Below are positions 8,598 through 17,326 of a DNA stretch of 64,000 bases, one piece after another (position 1 is the first letter of the stretch; the number at the start of each line of letters is the position of its first letter). The stretch comes from Devosia sp. A16. GTDB taxonomy: Bacteria > Pseudomonadota > Alphaproteobacteria > Rhizobiales > Devosiaceae. The stretch is taken from contig NZ_CP012945.1 in NCBI RefSeq assembly GCF_001402915.1, positions 248,001-312,000 on the forward strand, in the 5' to 3' direction. The notes beneath the pieces were generated by a model. It had not been told where the DNA came from. It saw nothing but the letters and a program-made list of their open reading frames with translations, and did not search any database. The position numbers were made by a program, and so were the translations under genes.

Positions 8598-9281
8598 TTA
8601 CCCCGGCCGCACCACCGTAAAAGTCAGTTCCCTGCGCACGACGAACCCCAGCTTCTCGTAGAGCGCTATCGCCGCTGCGTTCTCGGTCTTCACGTGCAGG
8701 AACGGCACCCGCCCCTCGGCGGCGATCAACGCCGAGACGTGAGCGACCAGCACCTTGGCCAACCCCCTGCCCCGGAATTCCGGCCAGGTGCAGACGGCGC
8801 TCACTTCGGTGAGCTGTCCGAGCCGCATCCGCTCGCCGGTCATCGCCATCAGGCGCCCATCGGCCGCGCGTAAGCCGAAATAGCGACCCATGCCGAGCGT
8901 GCCGGCCCGAAACGGCCCCGGTTCGGTTGCCGTCGCCAGCTCGAGTGCTTCTGCTGCATCCGACGCCGTCAGCGGCACGGGCATCAGTTCGGGCAGCGCC
9001 GGTGGGGCCTCGCAAACCATCTGGAACACCGGGACCGCCTGCAGCAGTTCCCAGTCGGCGGGCACTTCGACCTGCTGCGCCGACACCAGCCCGACTGCCT
9101 CGTCCGACGCCACCAGCGGGCGCAACTCGGCGAACGCCCCGGCATCGTAGCGCGCGAGACCGCCGATCGGCGACAGCTCGGTCCGGTAGCGCGCGGCGGC
9201 GCCGTTGCGCTGACCGAGCACTGCGTGGTGGGTAGTGAGGGCGTGCCATGCCGGATCGTCGAGCACGGAGAAGTCGGTCAT
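8598..9281 (-). CDS. GNAT-family N-acetyltransferase
   Basis: A 227-residue protein whose C-terminal half is a GNAT fold. Motif A reads EFRGRGLAKVLVAHVSALI (acetyl-CoA pyrophosphate loop R/Q-x-x-G-x-G/A), followed by FLHVKTENAAAIALYEKLGF, the motif B helix with the conserved Tyr. The N-terminal half (TEPGPFRAGTLGMGRYFGLR) may form a second degenerate GNAT-like unit. The frame opens seven codons earlier, but the ATG at 9281 has AAAGGA six bases upstream. Substrate unknown. It is convergent with lsrB across a repeat pair. Confidence 0.8.
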   Translation of the reverse strand: MTDFSVLDDPAWHALTTHHAVLGQRNGAAARYRTELSPIGGLARYDAGAFAELRPLVASDEAVGLVSAQQVEVPADWELLQAVPVFQMVCEAPPALPELMPVPLTASDAAEALELATATEPGPFRAGTLGMGRYFGLRAADGRLMAMTGERMRLGQLTEVSAVCTWPEFRGRGLAKVLVAHVSALIAAEGRVPFLHVKTENAAAIALYEKLGFVVRRELTFTVVRPG

Positions 9282-9399
9282 GGCAAAGTCCTTTGTATTC
9301 ACGGCATGGCTCTAGCACTGGCGCGGCCAAGGCCCAAGCCGCCATTCATCGGGAATTCAGGGGGTGCGGCTAGAAACGGGCAAACCTCGGGGATCCCTC

Positions 9400-9894
9400 A
9401 TGCTTCGCTTTGTCACCGCAGTCGCGCTCTGCCTCGCCGTCACGCCGTCGTTCGCCCAGATGGTCAGCATCAGTCCCGAACAGATCGGCCAGATCTTCTG
9501 CATCTCGCGGCTTGGCAACGACATGGCTCCGGTCGAGGGATTGCTGACCACCGAGCTGCGCGGCGCCATCGCCGAGGCGGAGACACGGAACGCTGCCCTT
9601 CAGCAGGCGCACCCCGACGAGAAGCCGCCGCTGGGCGATGGTATCCCCTGGCAGGCCTTTCCCGATTATGCGGCCGAGTGCAACGTCGGTGCAGTCGCGA
9701 TCGACGCCGACCGCGCTACGGTCGACATCGCCTATGGCTTCCCCGACTATCCAGATGCCAATTTCACCGATCACCTGGAGCTGATCCGCGTGGCGCAGCC
9801 GGACCTTCCCGAACCGCTCTGGCGCATCGAGAACCTCGGCTACGCCACTGAAGGCGACCTGCGCTCGGTGCTCGTCTCGGCCTTCGCCAACTAG
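9400..9894 (+). CDS. Small exported protein of unknown function
   Basis: A 164-residue protein with a clear signal peptide, MLRFVTAVALCLAVTPSFAQ, cleaved after SFA. The mature part is acidic and contains EQIGQIFCISRLGNDMAPVEGLLT and one further Cys in AAECNVGAV, which could form a disulfide. No family is recognised. The ATG at 9400 is chosen because it starts the signal sequence. It stands alone, divergent from the GNAT gene. Export to the periplasm is inferred from the signal only. Confidence 0.6.
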   Translation: MLRFVTAVALCLAVTPSFAQMVSISPEQIGQIFCISRLGNDMAPVEGLLTTELRGAIAEAETRNAALQQAHPDEKPPLGDGIPWQAFPDYAAECNVGAVAIDADRATVDIAYGFPDYPDANFTDHLELIRVAQPDLPEPLWRIENLGYATEGDLRSVLVSAFAN

Positions 9895-10054
9895 TGCCCC
9901 GCCTCTGCGTTCCCTCCCCCTTGACGCCCCGCCCGCAAAGGCGCATTGCGGCTGGTGTGCCGGGCGCTTGCACCCGGACTCTCATCAAGGACTGAAAATG
10001 AACCCCGACAGTCGAAGTCGATCTTCGATCTTGCCGGTGCTCTAGGCTCCCGAA

Positions 10055-10097
10055 GCGAGATCAGGAAAAGTCGCAGACTTTTCCGGTTCGATCTCGC
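10055..10097. repeat. Nested palindrome with GGAAAAGT core
   Basis: The outer arms GCGAGATC (10055-10062) and GATCTCGC (10090-10097) enclose the inner arms GGAAAAGT (10064-10071) and ACTTTTCC (10077-10084). The inner core recurs at 51761-51781. Related GGAAAAGT palindromes are common dispersed repeats in Rhizobiales. It ends 51 bases before the corA start. Confidence 0.7.
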
Positions 10098-10148
10098 CAC
10101 AGCAGGTGGGCCGGGCGCGCCGGCCCGGCTAGCTATTGGAGCCCCGCT

Positions 10149-11135
10149 ATGCTGCGTGCCTATATTCGCGAAGGCGACCGCCTCGTTCCCACCGATTTCG
10201 ATCCCGCCTCCGAGGCCAAGCTTGCGGGCGCCGTCTGGTACAGCCTGACCGACCCGACGCGCGAGGAGGACAAGTTCGTCGAGTCCTGCCTCGGCATCGA
10301 CATTCCCACCCGCCGCGAGATGCAGGACATCGAACCCTCGGCCCGCCTCTACAGCGAAGACGGGGCCGAGTTCATGACCATCACCGCGCTGGTAGAGGAC
10401 GAGGCCGGCCAACCGGTCAAGACGCCGATCACCTTCGTGTTGCGCAACAACCAGCTGGTCACGGTGCGTTACGCCGACCCCAAGCCCTTCCGGCTCTACG
10501 AGCGGCTGGTGTCCCGTCCCACCACCGGCGAGTTCGGCGGCGAGCGGGTGATGATCGGGCTGCTCGAGTCCTTCATCGACCGGCTGGCGCAACTGCTCGA
10601 GAATGCCGGCGACGAGATCGACCAGATCTCGCGCGAGGTGTTCGGCAACAAGGTCAAGAAACCTACCCGCAAGGCGCATGACTTGCAGTCATTGATCGAA
10701 CGCATCGGCAAGAAGGGCGACACCCTGACGCTGGCCCGCGAAAGCCTGGTGTCGATCACCCGTGTCACCAGCTTCCACCAGACGCTCGGTAGCGTCGACA
10801 TCAAGACCACCAAGGAGCTGCGCCAGGGCCTCAAGACCCTGCAGCGCGACGCTGCTGCGCTGAGCGATCACGCCGCGTTCCTTTCGGCCAAGATCAATTT
10901 CCTGCTCGACGCGACGCTGGGGCTGATCAACCTCGAGCAGAACCAGATCATCAAGATCTTCTCGGTGGCCGCAGTGGTGTTCCTGCCGCCGACCCTGGTC
11001 GCGTCCATCTACGGCATGAACTTCCAGTTCATGCCCGAACTGAGCTGGCCGTTCGGCTATCCGTTTGCGCTGGGGCTCATGGTCCTGTCGGCCGTAGTCC
11101 CGTACCTGTTCTTCAAGCGCAGCGGCTGGCTTTGA
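10149..11135 (+). CDS. corA: CorA-family magnesium/metal channel
   Basis: A 328-residue pentameric inner-membrane Mg2+ channel. A long soluble N-terminal domain ends in the stalk helix (about residues 160-270). Two transmembrane helices follow, with the selectivity motif YGMNFQFMPEL at the end of TM1; the family GMN is intact. The C-terminus is the usual basic tail, FFKRSGWL. It may carry Mg2+, Co2+ or Ni2+. It lies alone on the plus strand. The stop codon sits in a small hairpin (11124-11143), followed directly by a 16-bp perfect palindrome (11145-11160) that may help end the transcript. Confidence 0.92.
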   Translation: MLRAYIREGDRLVPTDFDPASEAKLAGAVWYSLTDPTREEDKFVESCLGIDIPTRREMQDIEPSARLYSEDGAEFMTITALVEDEAGQPVKTPITFVLRNNQLVTVRYADPKPFRLYERLVSRPTTGEFGGERVMIGLLESFIDRLAQLLENAGDEIDQISREVFGNKVKKPTRKAHDLQSLIERIGKKGDTLTLARESLVSITRVTSFHQTLGSVDIKTTKELRQGLKTLQRDAAALSDHAAFLSAKINFLLDATLGLINLEQNQIIKIFSVAAVVFLPPTLVASIYGMNFQFMPELSWPFGYPFALGLMVLSAVVPYLFFKRSGWL

Positions 11136-11160
11136 GGCCAGCCGGATTCGGCGCCGAATC
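11124..11160 (+). terminator. Hairpin plus palindrome at the corA 3' end
   Basis: GGCTGGC (11124-11130) pairs with GCCAGCC (11137-11143) across the corA stop codon. GATTCGGCGCCGAATC (11145-11160) is a perfect palindrome. There is no T-run, so intrinsic termination is uncertain. Confidence 0.4.
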
Positions 11161-11310
11161 TGACAAAATACTGTCACAATCAAACACTTGGCGTCGCCGT
11201 CGGCTCGACGTGCGACGCCATGGCGCACGTCGAAAACTCCAATACACGAGCAAACTCATCGACTTAACAGCCATGCAAAAAACGCATGACCCCCATTCAC
11301 CACTGGTCGG

Positions 11311-11339
11311 TTGCTGGGTCGCCGCTCCCGCCATATATC
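11311..11339 (+). promoter_or_regulatory. Candidate promoter of small RNA A
   Basis: TTGCTG at 11311-11316 and TATATC at 11334-11339 have a 17-base spacer. Transcription would start near 11346, just ahead of the first CCUCC-loop hairpin. CCATATAT also fits loosely the -10 of heat-shock sigma (RpoH) promoters. Confidence 0.4.
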
Positions 11340-11345
11340 CCCGCT

Positions 11346-11462
11346 CGACAGCAGCTGAGCGCATCTCCCTCCTCCTCCTCGCGCTCGTTGTTTGTTCCTC
11401 CCTGTAGCCGGCAACGGCTGCTACTCGGCCCCGCTCTCCCCTCGAGCGGGGCCTTGTCTTTT
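11346..11462 (+). ncRNA. Small RNA A with anti-Shine-Dalgarno loop
   Basis: A predicted transcript of about 117 nt. Stem GAGCGC (11357-11362) / GCGCTC (11381-11386) exposes an 18-base loop containing CTCCCTCCTCCTCCT. A second CCTCCC follows in a linker (11397-11402). Next comes a GTAGCCG hairpin with a GCAA tetraloop (11404-11421). It ends in a 10-bp terminator stem (11427-11436 with 11444-11453) and TTGTCTTTT. The CCUCC core equals the anti-Shine-Dalgarno of 16S rRNA. The architecture matches the alphaproteobacterial cuckoo/CcsR class of RNAs with CCUCCUCCC loops. The 5' end is inferred. Confidence 0.75.
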
Positions 11463-11579
11463 CCGCCCCCAACAACCCGTGAACATCCGTCGCGCGCGGA
11501 TCGTATTGACGCATACGTCACGGCAGCATGGCTGACCTTTCCCTGCGCAAACTGCATAGCTGGCATGTGGAAGTCCGTA

Positions 11580-11608
11580 TTGTGGACCAAACGGTCAAAG
11601 TGCATATT
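11580..11608 (+). promoter_or_regulatory. Candidate promoter of small RNA B
   Basis: TTGTGG (11580-11585) and CATATT (11603-11608) are separated by 17 bases. Transcription would start near 11615, before the three repeated hairpins. Confidence 0.35.
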
Positions 11609-11614
11609 GTGAGT

Positions 11615-11808
11615 GTCGATGTGAGCCGCACCGTATCCTCCTCCCTCGGTCCTGCTCTGCGACACCGGTTCGAAGTCGTATCCTCCTCCCTCGACTTAGA
11701 ACCATCGGCAAATGGCGTATCCTCCTCCCTCGTCCATTTGCCACCACTTTCGATTTGGACTTCGGTCCTTGTCATTGGGCCCCATCTTCGGATGGGGCCT
11801 CTTTTTTT
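11615..11808 (+). ncRNA. Small RNA B with three identical CCUCCUCCC loops
   Basis: A predicted transcript of about 194 nt. The 13-base word TATCCTCCTCCCT occurs three times (11634-11646, 11679-11691, 11718-11730), each time as the loop of a different stem. The stems are ACCG/CGGT (11630-11633/11647-11650), AAGTCG/CGACTT (11673-11678/11692-11697) and GGCAAATGG/CCATTTGCC (11707-11715/11734-11742). Loops are conserved while stem sequences differ but still pair, which argues for selected RNA structure. A GGAC-TTCG-GTCC hairpin and a 9-bp UUCG-capped terminator (11778-11799) with seven T residues end it. Function by Shine-Dalgarno titration is inferred. Confidence 0.8.
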
Positions 11809-11875
11809 GCTTTGACTGATCTCTTGTCGCCAGTCGCTTCGCGCTCAGCGCATGGCTGACGTTCCGACTTGGCGA

Positions 11876-11904
11876 TTGTTCGGTTCGCCGCATCGCCCGA
11901 TAGT
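11876..11904 (+). promoter_or_regulatory. Candidate promoter of small RNA C
   Basis: TTGTTC (11876-11881) and GATAGT (11899-11904) have a 17-base spacer. The start would be near 11911, eight bases before the CCUCC-loop stem. Confidence 0.35.
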
Positions 11905-11910
11905 CATCTC

Positions 11911-12020
11911 AACGAATTGCAGCCGCTCCTCCTCCCTGGCTGCGCTTCGATTGGTCGCCCGCTTCGGCGAGCCGGCCTCTGAAGGCTCCGCTCATCCCCT
12001 CGAGCGGAGCCTTTTTCTTT
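11911..12020 (+). ncRNA. Small RNA C with anti-Shine-Dalgarno loop
   Basis: A predicted transcript of about 110 nt. Stem GCAGCC (11919-11924) / GGCTGC (11938-11943) exposes the loop GCTCCTCCTCCCT. A TCGCC/GGCGA hairpin (11955-11970) and a 12-bp terminator (11982-11993 with 12002-12013) followed by TTTTTCTTT complete it. The order of elements is the same as in RNA A. The two terminators share the inner sequence GCTC, a CCCCTC-type loop and GAGCGG, so A and C look like paralogues. Class assignment as for RNA A. Confidence 0.75.
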
Positions 12021-12082
12021 GAGCCTCCGGTTGCCCCTGTCGCCAGTCGGGCTAGTCTGTTCGCTCAACGCGAGGCCGGCTC

Positions 12083-12925
12083 ATGACACTTCCCATCATT
12101 TCTCTCGCCTCTGGCACTTCCGTGCCTGCCCTCGGCCAAGGCACCTGGCGCATGGGCGAAGACCGTCGACGCCACGCCGACGAGGTCACGGCGCTGCGCC
12201 GCGGCATCGAACTGGGCATGACATTGATCGATACCGCCGAGATGTATGGCGATGGCGGCGCCGAGTTGGTGGTCGCCGAGGCGATCAAGGGCCGCCGCAG
12301 CGAGGTGCAACTGGTCAGCAAGGTGCTGCCCGGCAATGCCAGCCGCAACGGCACAATTGCCGCCTGCCAGCGCAGCCTGAAACGGCTCGGCACCGACCAT
12401 ATCGATCTTTACCTCTTGCACTGGCGCGGCCGCCACCCGCTCGCCGAGACCGTCGCGGCCTTCGAAGACTTGCAGCGCGCCGGCGCCATCGGCGCATGGG
12501 GTGTCTCCAATTTCGATGTCGACGACATGGAAGAGTTACTGGCGCTCCCGGGCGGCGAGGCCTGCGCCGCCAACCAGGTGCTCTACAACCTTGCCGCCCG
12601 CGGCATCGAGTACGACCTGCTCGACTGGTCGGCTACACGCCAGATGCCAATCATGGCCTATTCCCCGCTCGGCAACGACAACCGCATGCTGCGCCACCCC
12701 GAACTGCAGCGCATCGCCAGGGCTCGAAACGCGACCGCCGCGCAGGTCGCCCTCGCCTTCGTGCTGGCCCGCCCGGGCATCATTGCCATCCCCAAGGCCA
12801 CCGGCCTCGAGCACGTCGCCGAGAACCGCATGGCGGCTGACCTGAGGCTGACCGCCGATGAGCACGCCGCGCTGGATGCGGCCTTTCCGCCGCCACGCCG
12901 CAAGCAGCAGTTGGAGATGATCTAA
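12083..12925 (+). CDS. Aldo/keto reductase
   Basis: A 280-residue NADPH-dependent (beta/alpha)8 oxidoreductase. The catalytic Asp and Tyr lie in [15 protein letters not shown] (about residues 48-62), the Lys in VQLVSKVLP, and the His in [10 protein letters not shown]. The cofactor end reads [16 protein letters not shown]. It resembles the 2,5-diketo-gluconate reductase-like branch that acts on small carbonyl compounds; the substrate is not predictable. The start codon lies 62 bases after the terminator of small RNA C, so it has its own transcription signals. Confidence 0.88.
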   Translation: MTLPIISLASGTSVPALGQGTWRMGEDRRRHADEVTALRRGIELGMTLIDTAEMYGDGGAELVVAEAIKGRRSEVQLVSKVLPGNASRNGTIAACQRSLKRLGTDHIDLYLLHWRGRHPLAETVAAFEDLQRAGAIGAWGVSNFDVDDMEELLALPGGEACAANQVLYNLAARGIEYDLLDWSATRQMPIMAYSPLGNDNRMLRHPELQRIARARNATAAQVALAFVLARPGIIAIPKATGLEHVAENRMAADLRLTADEHAALDAAFPPPRRKQQLEMI

Positions 12926-12940
12926 GCGCCGAGCTCTCCC

Positions 12941-12971
12941 TGATCCTCCCCCGCGTGGTGGGGGAGGATCA
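12941..12971. repeat. 12-bp inverted repeat after the aldo/keto reductase gene
   Basis: TGATCCTCCCCC (12941-12952) pairs perfectly with GGGGGAGGATCA (12960-12971). There is no T-run, so it is either a repeat core or a weak transcript-end hairpin. Confidence 0.55.
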
Positions 12972-13117
12972 TCGCACCGCCGGCGCCTCCCCACAGCAAA
13001 CCCTACCCGGCATTTCCTGCCGGCTTCCCGTTTTCGCCCTACCACAACGCCCGGATTCCCGGCCCTCCGCGGTGGCACGCCGCCTGCATGGTGAACAGCG
13101 ACCGCCCGGAGGCACTC

Positions 13118-14212
13118 ATGACCAGCGTTGGCACCGCGACCGGCACCAGTTCCCTCAGCTACGCGCAGATCATCGCCAATGCGCAGAAGGCGCAGCAGCA
13201 GGCGCTGACCAACCCGCCGCCCAGCAATTCGAGCGACTCCAGCGCCACCAACGTCACGCTGTCGGATGCCGCCAAGGCGGCGCTCACCACCGTCAAGGAC
13301 TTCGCCACCGTCACCAGTGAGGCGCGCGCCACGCTCGACAAGCTGCTGGCGGACGCCGAGCTCACCAGCCCGCTCAAGGACGGCAAACTCGCCCTCGACC
13401 TCAGCAAGGTCGATCGCCGCGAGCTCTACGCGATGAGCATAAACGCCAACCAGCAGTTCAGCGTCGACGAGCAGAAGGCCGCGGCCATCGAACTGCAGAA
13501 CCGCTTCGACCAGGCGATGGCGGGCCCTACCGCGGTCGGCCGTGTCACCGGCAGCGTCAAGGGCCTCTATGTCGCCGCCCTCGCCTATTTCGACGCCATG
13601 GGTCCCGAGGAGAAGGCCTCGGCCGCCTATGCCGATCAGCGCGGCGCGCTCGAGGAGATGCTGAAGCAGATCGAGGCCAAACCCTCCACCCTGCCCGGCG
13701 CCGTGCCCAACGATCCGGTCAACGCTTACATGGAGCGCCTCGCCGGCGGCGAGACCGGCAAGCCGCGCGACATCAAGGATGTTGCCGGCGATGCCCGCAC
13801 TACCCTTGACGCGCAATACAAGGCCACCGGCAGCTCCAAGCCCGACTATTCCGAGTTCGACAGCCGCTCGCTCGCCTCCGTGGCACTCAACTCCAACGGC
13901 AGGTTCTCGGCCACTGAAGTGCGCGCTGCCTCGATGGAGATGCGTTCCCGCTCCGGCGCGGCGCTGCTGCAGGGCCTCAAATCCGCCGGGTCAGGCAATG
14001 CGGCCGGCTTCGCCCAGAACGTCATTTCGCTCTATGGCGCCATGAGCGCCGAGGAACGCGCTGCCGCCGGCTGGTCGGAAAACCTCTACGCCGCCGCGGT
14101 CGCCAACTATCAGACCGCCAGCAAGCTCGGCTCGCTGTTGAACCAGGCCACCGGGTCGGCGGCGTTTGGCGACAGCGAGGGTGGGTCGATGAGTTTGATG
14201 GATTATCTGTAG
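13118..14212 (+). CDS. Unknown protein with an internal tandem duplication
   Basis: A 364-residue protein without signal peptide or membrane segment and of no recognised family. The N-terminus is low-complexity, Ser/Thr/Gln-rich. Two related halves follow. In the first, ARATLDKLLADAE leads to ELYAMSINANQQFSVDEQKAA and YFDAMGPEEKASAAY. In the second, ARTTLDAQYKATG leads to SLASVALNSNGRFSATEVRAA and YGAMSAEERAAAGW. So one module of about 110 residues was duplicated. GGAGGC lies before the ATG at 13118 and fixes that start over an upstream ATG. Ser-rich linkers and lack of Cys resemble cell-surface or flagellar-type proteins, but nothing firm can be said. Confidence 0.65.
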   Translation: MTSVGTATGTSSLSYAQIIANAQKAQQQALTNPPPSNSSDSSATNVTLSDAAKAALTTVKDFATVTSEARATLDKLLADAELTSPLKDGKLALDLSKVDRRELYAMSINANQQFSVDEQKAAAIELQNRFDQAMAGPTAVGRVTGSVKGLYVAALAYFDAMGPEEKASAAYADQRGALEEMLKQIEAKPSTLPGAVPNDPVNAYMERLAGGETGKPRDIKDVAGDARTTLDAQYKATGSSKPDYSEFDSRSLASVALNSNGRFSATEVRAASMEMRSRSGAALLQGLKSAGSGNAAGFAQNVISLYGAMSAEERAAAGWSENLYAAAVANYQTASKLGSLLNQATGSAAFGDSEGGSMSLMDYL

Positions 14213-14241
14213 GCTAATCCATGTGAATGAGTCCGATCCGT

Positions 14242-14312
14242 GCAGTCGGGAGTCCTCTCCCGCTTGCGGGGGAGGGGGACCACGCATAGCGTGGTGGAGG
14301 GGGGAGCCCCAC
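14242..14312 (+). repeat. Left repeat of the DUF559 cassette
   Basis: 71 bases from GCAGTCGGGAG to GAGCCCCAC, with an internal CTCCCGCTTGCGGGGGAG hairpin. It is nearly the reverse complement of 14716-14787 and belongs to the same family as 48504-48577 and 48663-48736. Confidence 0.8.
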
Positions 14313-14326
14313 GAGCGGAGCTTGCG

Positions 14327-14671
14327 TTGCGGTCACCCGACTTCATTCGCTGGCGGGCAAAAGACTTGCGCCGCGTGATGACGCAGCCCGAAAGAACGCT
14401 GTGGGCGCTGCTTCGCCGCAATCAGCTCGGCTGGCACTTTCGCCGCCAGCACCCTGTTGGCCCCTATGTCCTCGACTTCTATTGTGCTGCGGTGAAACTG
14501 GCCGTTGAAGTCGATGGCCCGGTGCATCAGGAGCAGGCCGATCGGGATCAGCGCCGAACGGTCTGGCTGGAGAAGGAAGGGATCAGGTTGCTTCGCTTCT
14601 CGACAGCGGAAATCGACGCACGGCCCGCTGCGGTGATGGCGGCCATCGCGCGAGCTTCAGGCTCTTCCTAA
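14327..14671 (+). CDS. DUF559 endonuclease-like protein (Vsr/REase fold)
   Basis: About 114 residues if translation begins at TTG 14327; an internal ATG at 14378 would give 97. The DUF559 core is intact: LRRVMTQPERTLWALLRRNQ, WHFRRQHPVGPYVLDFYC, then VEVDGPVHQEQADRDQRRT and GIRLLRFSTAEI. The D-x-E/V-x-D pattern (VLDFYC, VEVDG) is the predicted nuclease active site. Function in DNA cleavage or repair is inferred from fold. The frame continues upstream into the repeat, so the start is uncertain. The gene is enclosed by an inverted repeat pair, with 14 bases on the left and 44 on the right. Confidence 0.7.
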   Translation: MRSPDFIRWRAKDLRRVMTQPERTLWALLRRNQLGWHFRRQHPVGPYVLDFYCAAVKLAVEVDGPVHQEQADRDQRRTVWLEKEGIRLLRFSTAEIDARPAAVMAAIARASGSS

Positions 14672-14715
14672 GAGAAGTGGTAGAGACCATAGATCGCTGC
14701 AGGCACAGCCGGTGT

Positions 14716-14787
14716 GTGGGGCTCCCCCCTCCACCAGCCTGTCGGCTGGTCCCCCTCCCCCGCAAGCGGGAGAGGAGTCCCGACTGC
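14716..14787 (-). repeat. Right repeat of the DUF559 cassette
   Basis: 72 bases from GTGGGGCTCC to CGACTGC, the inverted copy of 14242-14312. The differences are confined mostly to the small hairpin loop (CAGCCTGTCGGCTG versus CACGCATAGCGTG), where pairing is kept. Confidence 0.8.
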
Positions 14788-14802
14788 CGCCGTCGGCACT
14801 TC

Positions 14803-15770
14803 TCACTCAATGGTCCGTGGTAAGCCAGCAAACCCATCCAGCGCCGCGGTGATCGCCTCGGGCATGCCGGCATCGCCGGCCGAGTGCCCTGCCCCATCGA
14901 CCACCACCAGTTTCACCTCGGGCCAGGCGCGCGCCAGCTCCCATGCCGTGAGCAGCGGCCCCTGCAGGTCGAGCCGCCCCTGCACCAGCACGCCCGGAAT
15001 CCCTCGCAAGCGATGGGCATTGGCCAGCAGCTGGCCCTCTTCCAGCCACGCTGCATGGCGGAAGAAATGCGTAACGATCCGGCTACGCGCCAGCAGCTGT
15101 CTGGAATCCTTGCCGTCCGAAGGTCGGCCGACCTGCGCGACCGCCGAGGCCGAAGCATTGTCCCAATCGTGAAAATCCCGCGCCGCCTTGTCGCGCACGG
15201 CGGCATCTGCATCGAACAGCAGTTCGTTGTAGGCGGCGACCAGCCCCTCCTCGGGAGTGCCTTGAGGCGCGCCGGCGACGAACCGCTCCCATTCCTCGGG
15301 ATAGAGCGGCGCCAGGCCGCGATAGAGCCAGTCGATCTCGCGCTGCCGCGTCGTCGTCACCCCGCCGAACCCCATGGCCGCAACATGCCCCGGATGCGCC
15401 TCGGCATAGGCGAGCCCCAGCGTCGCGCCCCACGAGCCGCCATAGATCACCCATCTGTCGACGCCGAAATGCGTCCGCAGCCGTTCGATGTCGGCGATCA
15501 GATGCGCCGTGGTGATCACCGAGAAGTCGACGCCCTCGTCCGAAGCGTGCGGCGTGCTCCTGCCGCAACCGCGCTGGTCGAAGCCGATGATCCGGTAGCG
15601 CTGCGGATCGAAGAACCGCCGCGTCGAAGCCGAAAATCCCGAGCCCGGCCCCCCATGCAGGATTAGCGCCGGCACCCCCTGCGGATTGCCCGCCTCTTCC
15701 CACCAGATCTGGTTGCCGTCGCCGACCGCCAGTCAGCCGCTCGCGAACGACTCGGTGACCGGATGGGGCA

Positions 15771-15771
<1 letters not shown>
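14803..15771 (-). pseudogene. pip: Prolyl aminopeptidase with in-frame TGA at codon 13
   Basis: The alpha/beta-hydrolase body is complete: the oxyanion motif LILHGGPGSG, DQRGCGRSTPH, the nucleophile elbow YGGSWGATLGLAYA, Asp in GRLDLQGP and His in GAGHSAGD. The enzyme removes N-terminal proline from peptides. The natural start is ATG 15771, which overlaps the aspC stop (TGATG). That frame reads MPHPVTESFASG and then TGA at 15735-15733, followed immediately by LAVGDGNQIWWEEAGNPQG, the normal family N-terminus. Either the gene is inactivated, the stop is a sequencing error, or translation restarts at GTG 15675 and loses the first strand. Confidence 0.75.
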
Positions 15772-17012
<1,241 letters not shown>

Positions 17013-17072
17013 TCAGCCTCGCGCGCACAACCGGGTCATTGGTCGCCCCCGTAGGCAAGCAGCGTCGGACAC

Positions 17073-17231
17073 TCAGACCGGACGCGCCGGGACCACAGCG
17101 CCCGTCGGCAGTACGATCGGCTTGCCGTCAGCCCGCACGGTGCTCGTTCCGCTCCCCCTCGCCGGTTCGCCGTCGGGCATCAGGCTGACGAGAATGGCTG
17201 CGAGAACGGCGGAGAGGACGAAGACCTTCAA
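17073..17231 (-). CDS. Possible 52-residue membrane or secreted peptide
   Basis: A small frame starting at TTG 17231: a hydrophobic N-terminus (KVFVLSAVLAAILVSLMP) followed by a polar tail ending VVPARPV. The hydrophobic part looks like a signal anchor. AGG eight bases upstream is a weak ribosome site. It is upstream of aspC on the same strand and could be its leader gene. No homologue is recognised. Otherwise the gap 16980-17326 shows nothing clear. Confidence 0.3.
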   Translation of the reverse strand: MKVFVLSAVLAAILVSLMPDGEPARGSGTSTVRADGKPIVLPTGAVVPARPV

Positions 17232-17326
17232 GAGAACACCTGGATCACACGCTTGACGATGCCAGTTATGCGGTCACGGCCTTGAACCCGGGCTGATGCC
17301 CCCGTTCATCCTCGGCTCAGCAAGGC

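Noticed and set aside
10055-10148. Magnesium riboswitch before corA
   Set aside because: The hairpin core recurs far away (51761), so it is a repeat rather than a corA-specific aptamer; no ykoK or mgtA-type structure is seen.
11532-11815. Plus-strand open frame with repeated VSSSL peptide
   Set aside because: The repeats are the translated CCTCCTCCC loops of RNA B. The frame has no ribosome site or codon bias, and the hairpin evidence explains the region better.
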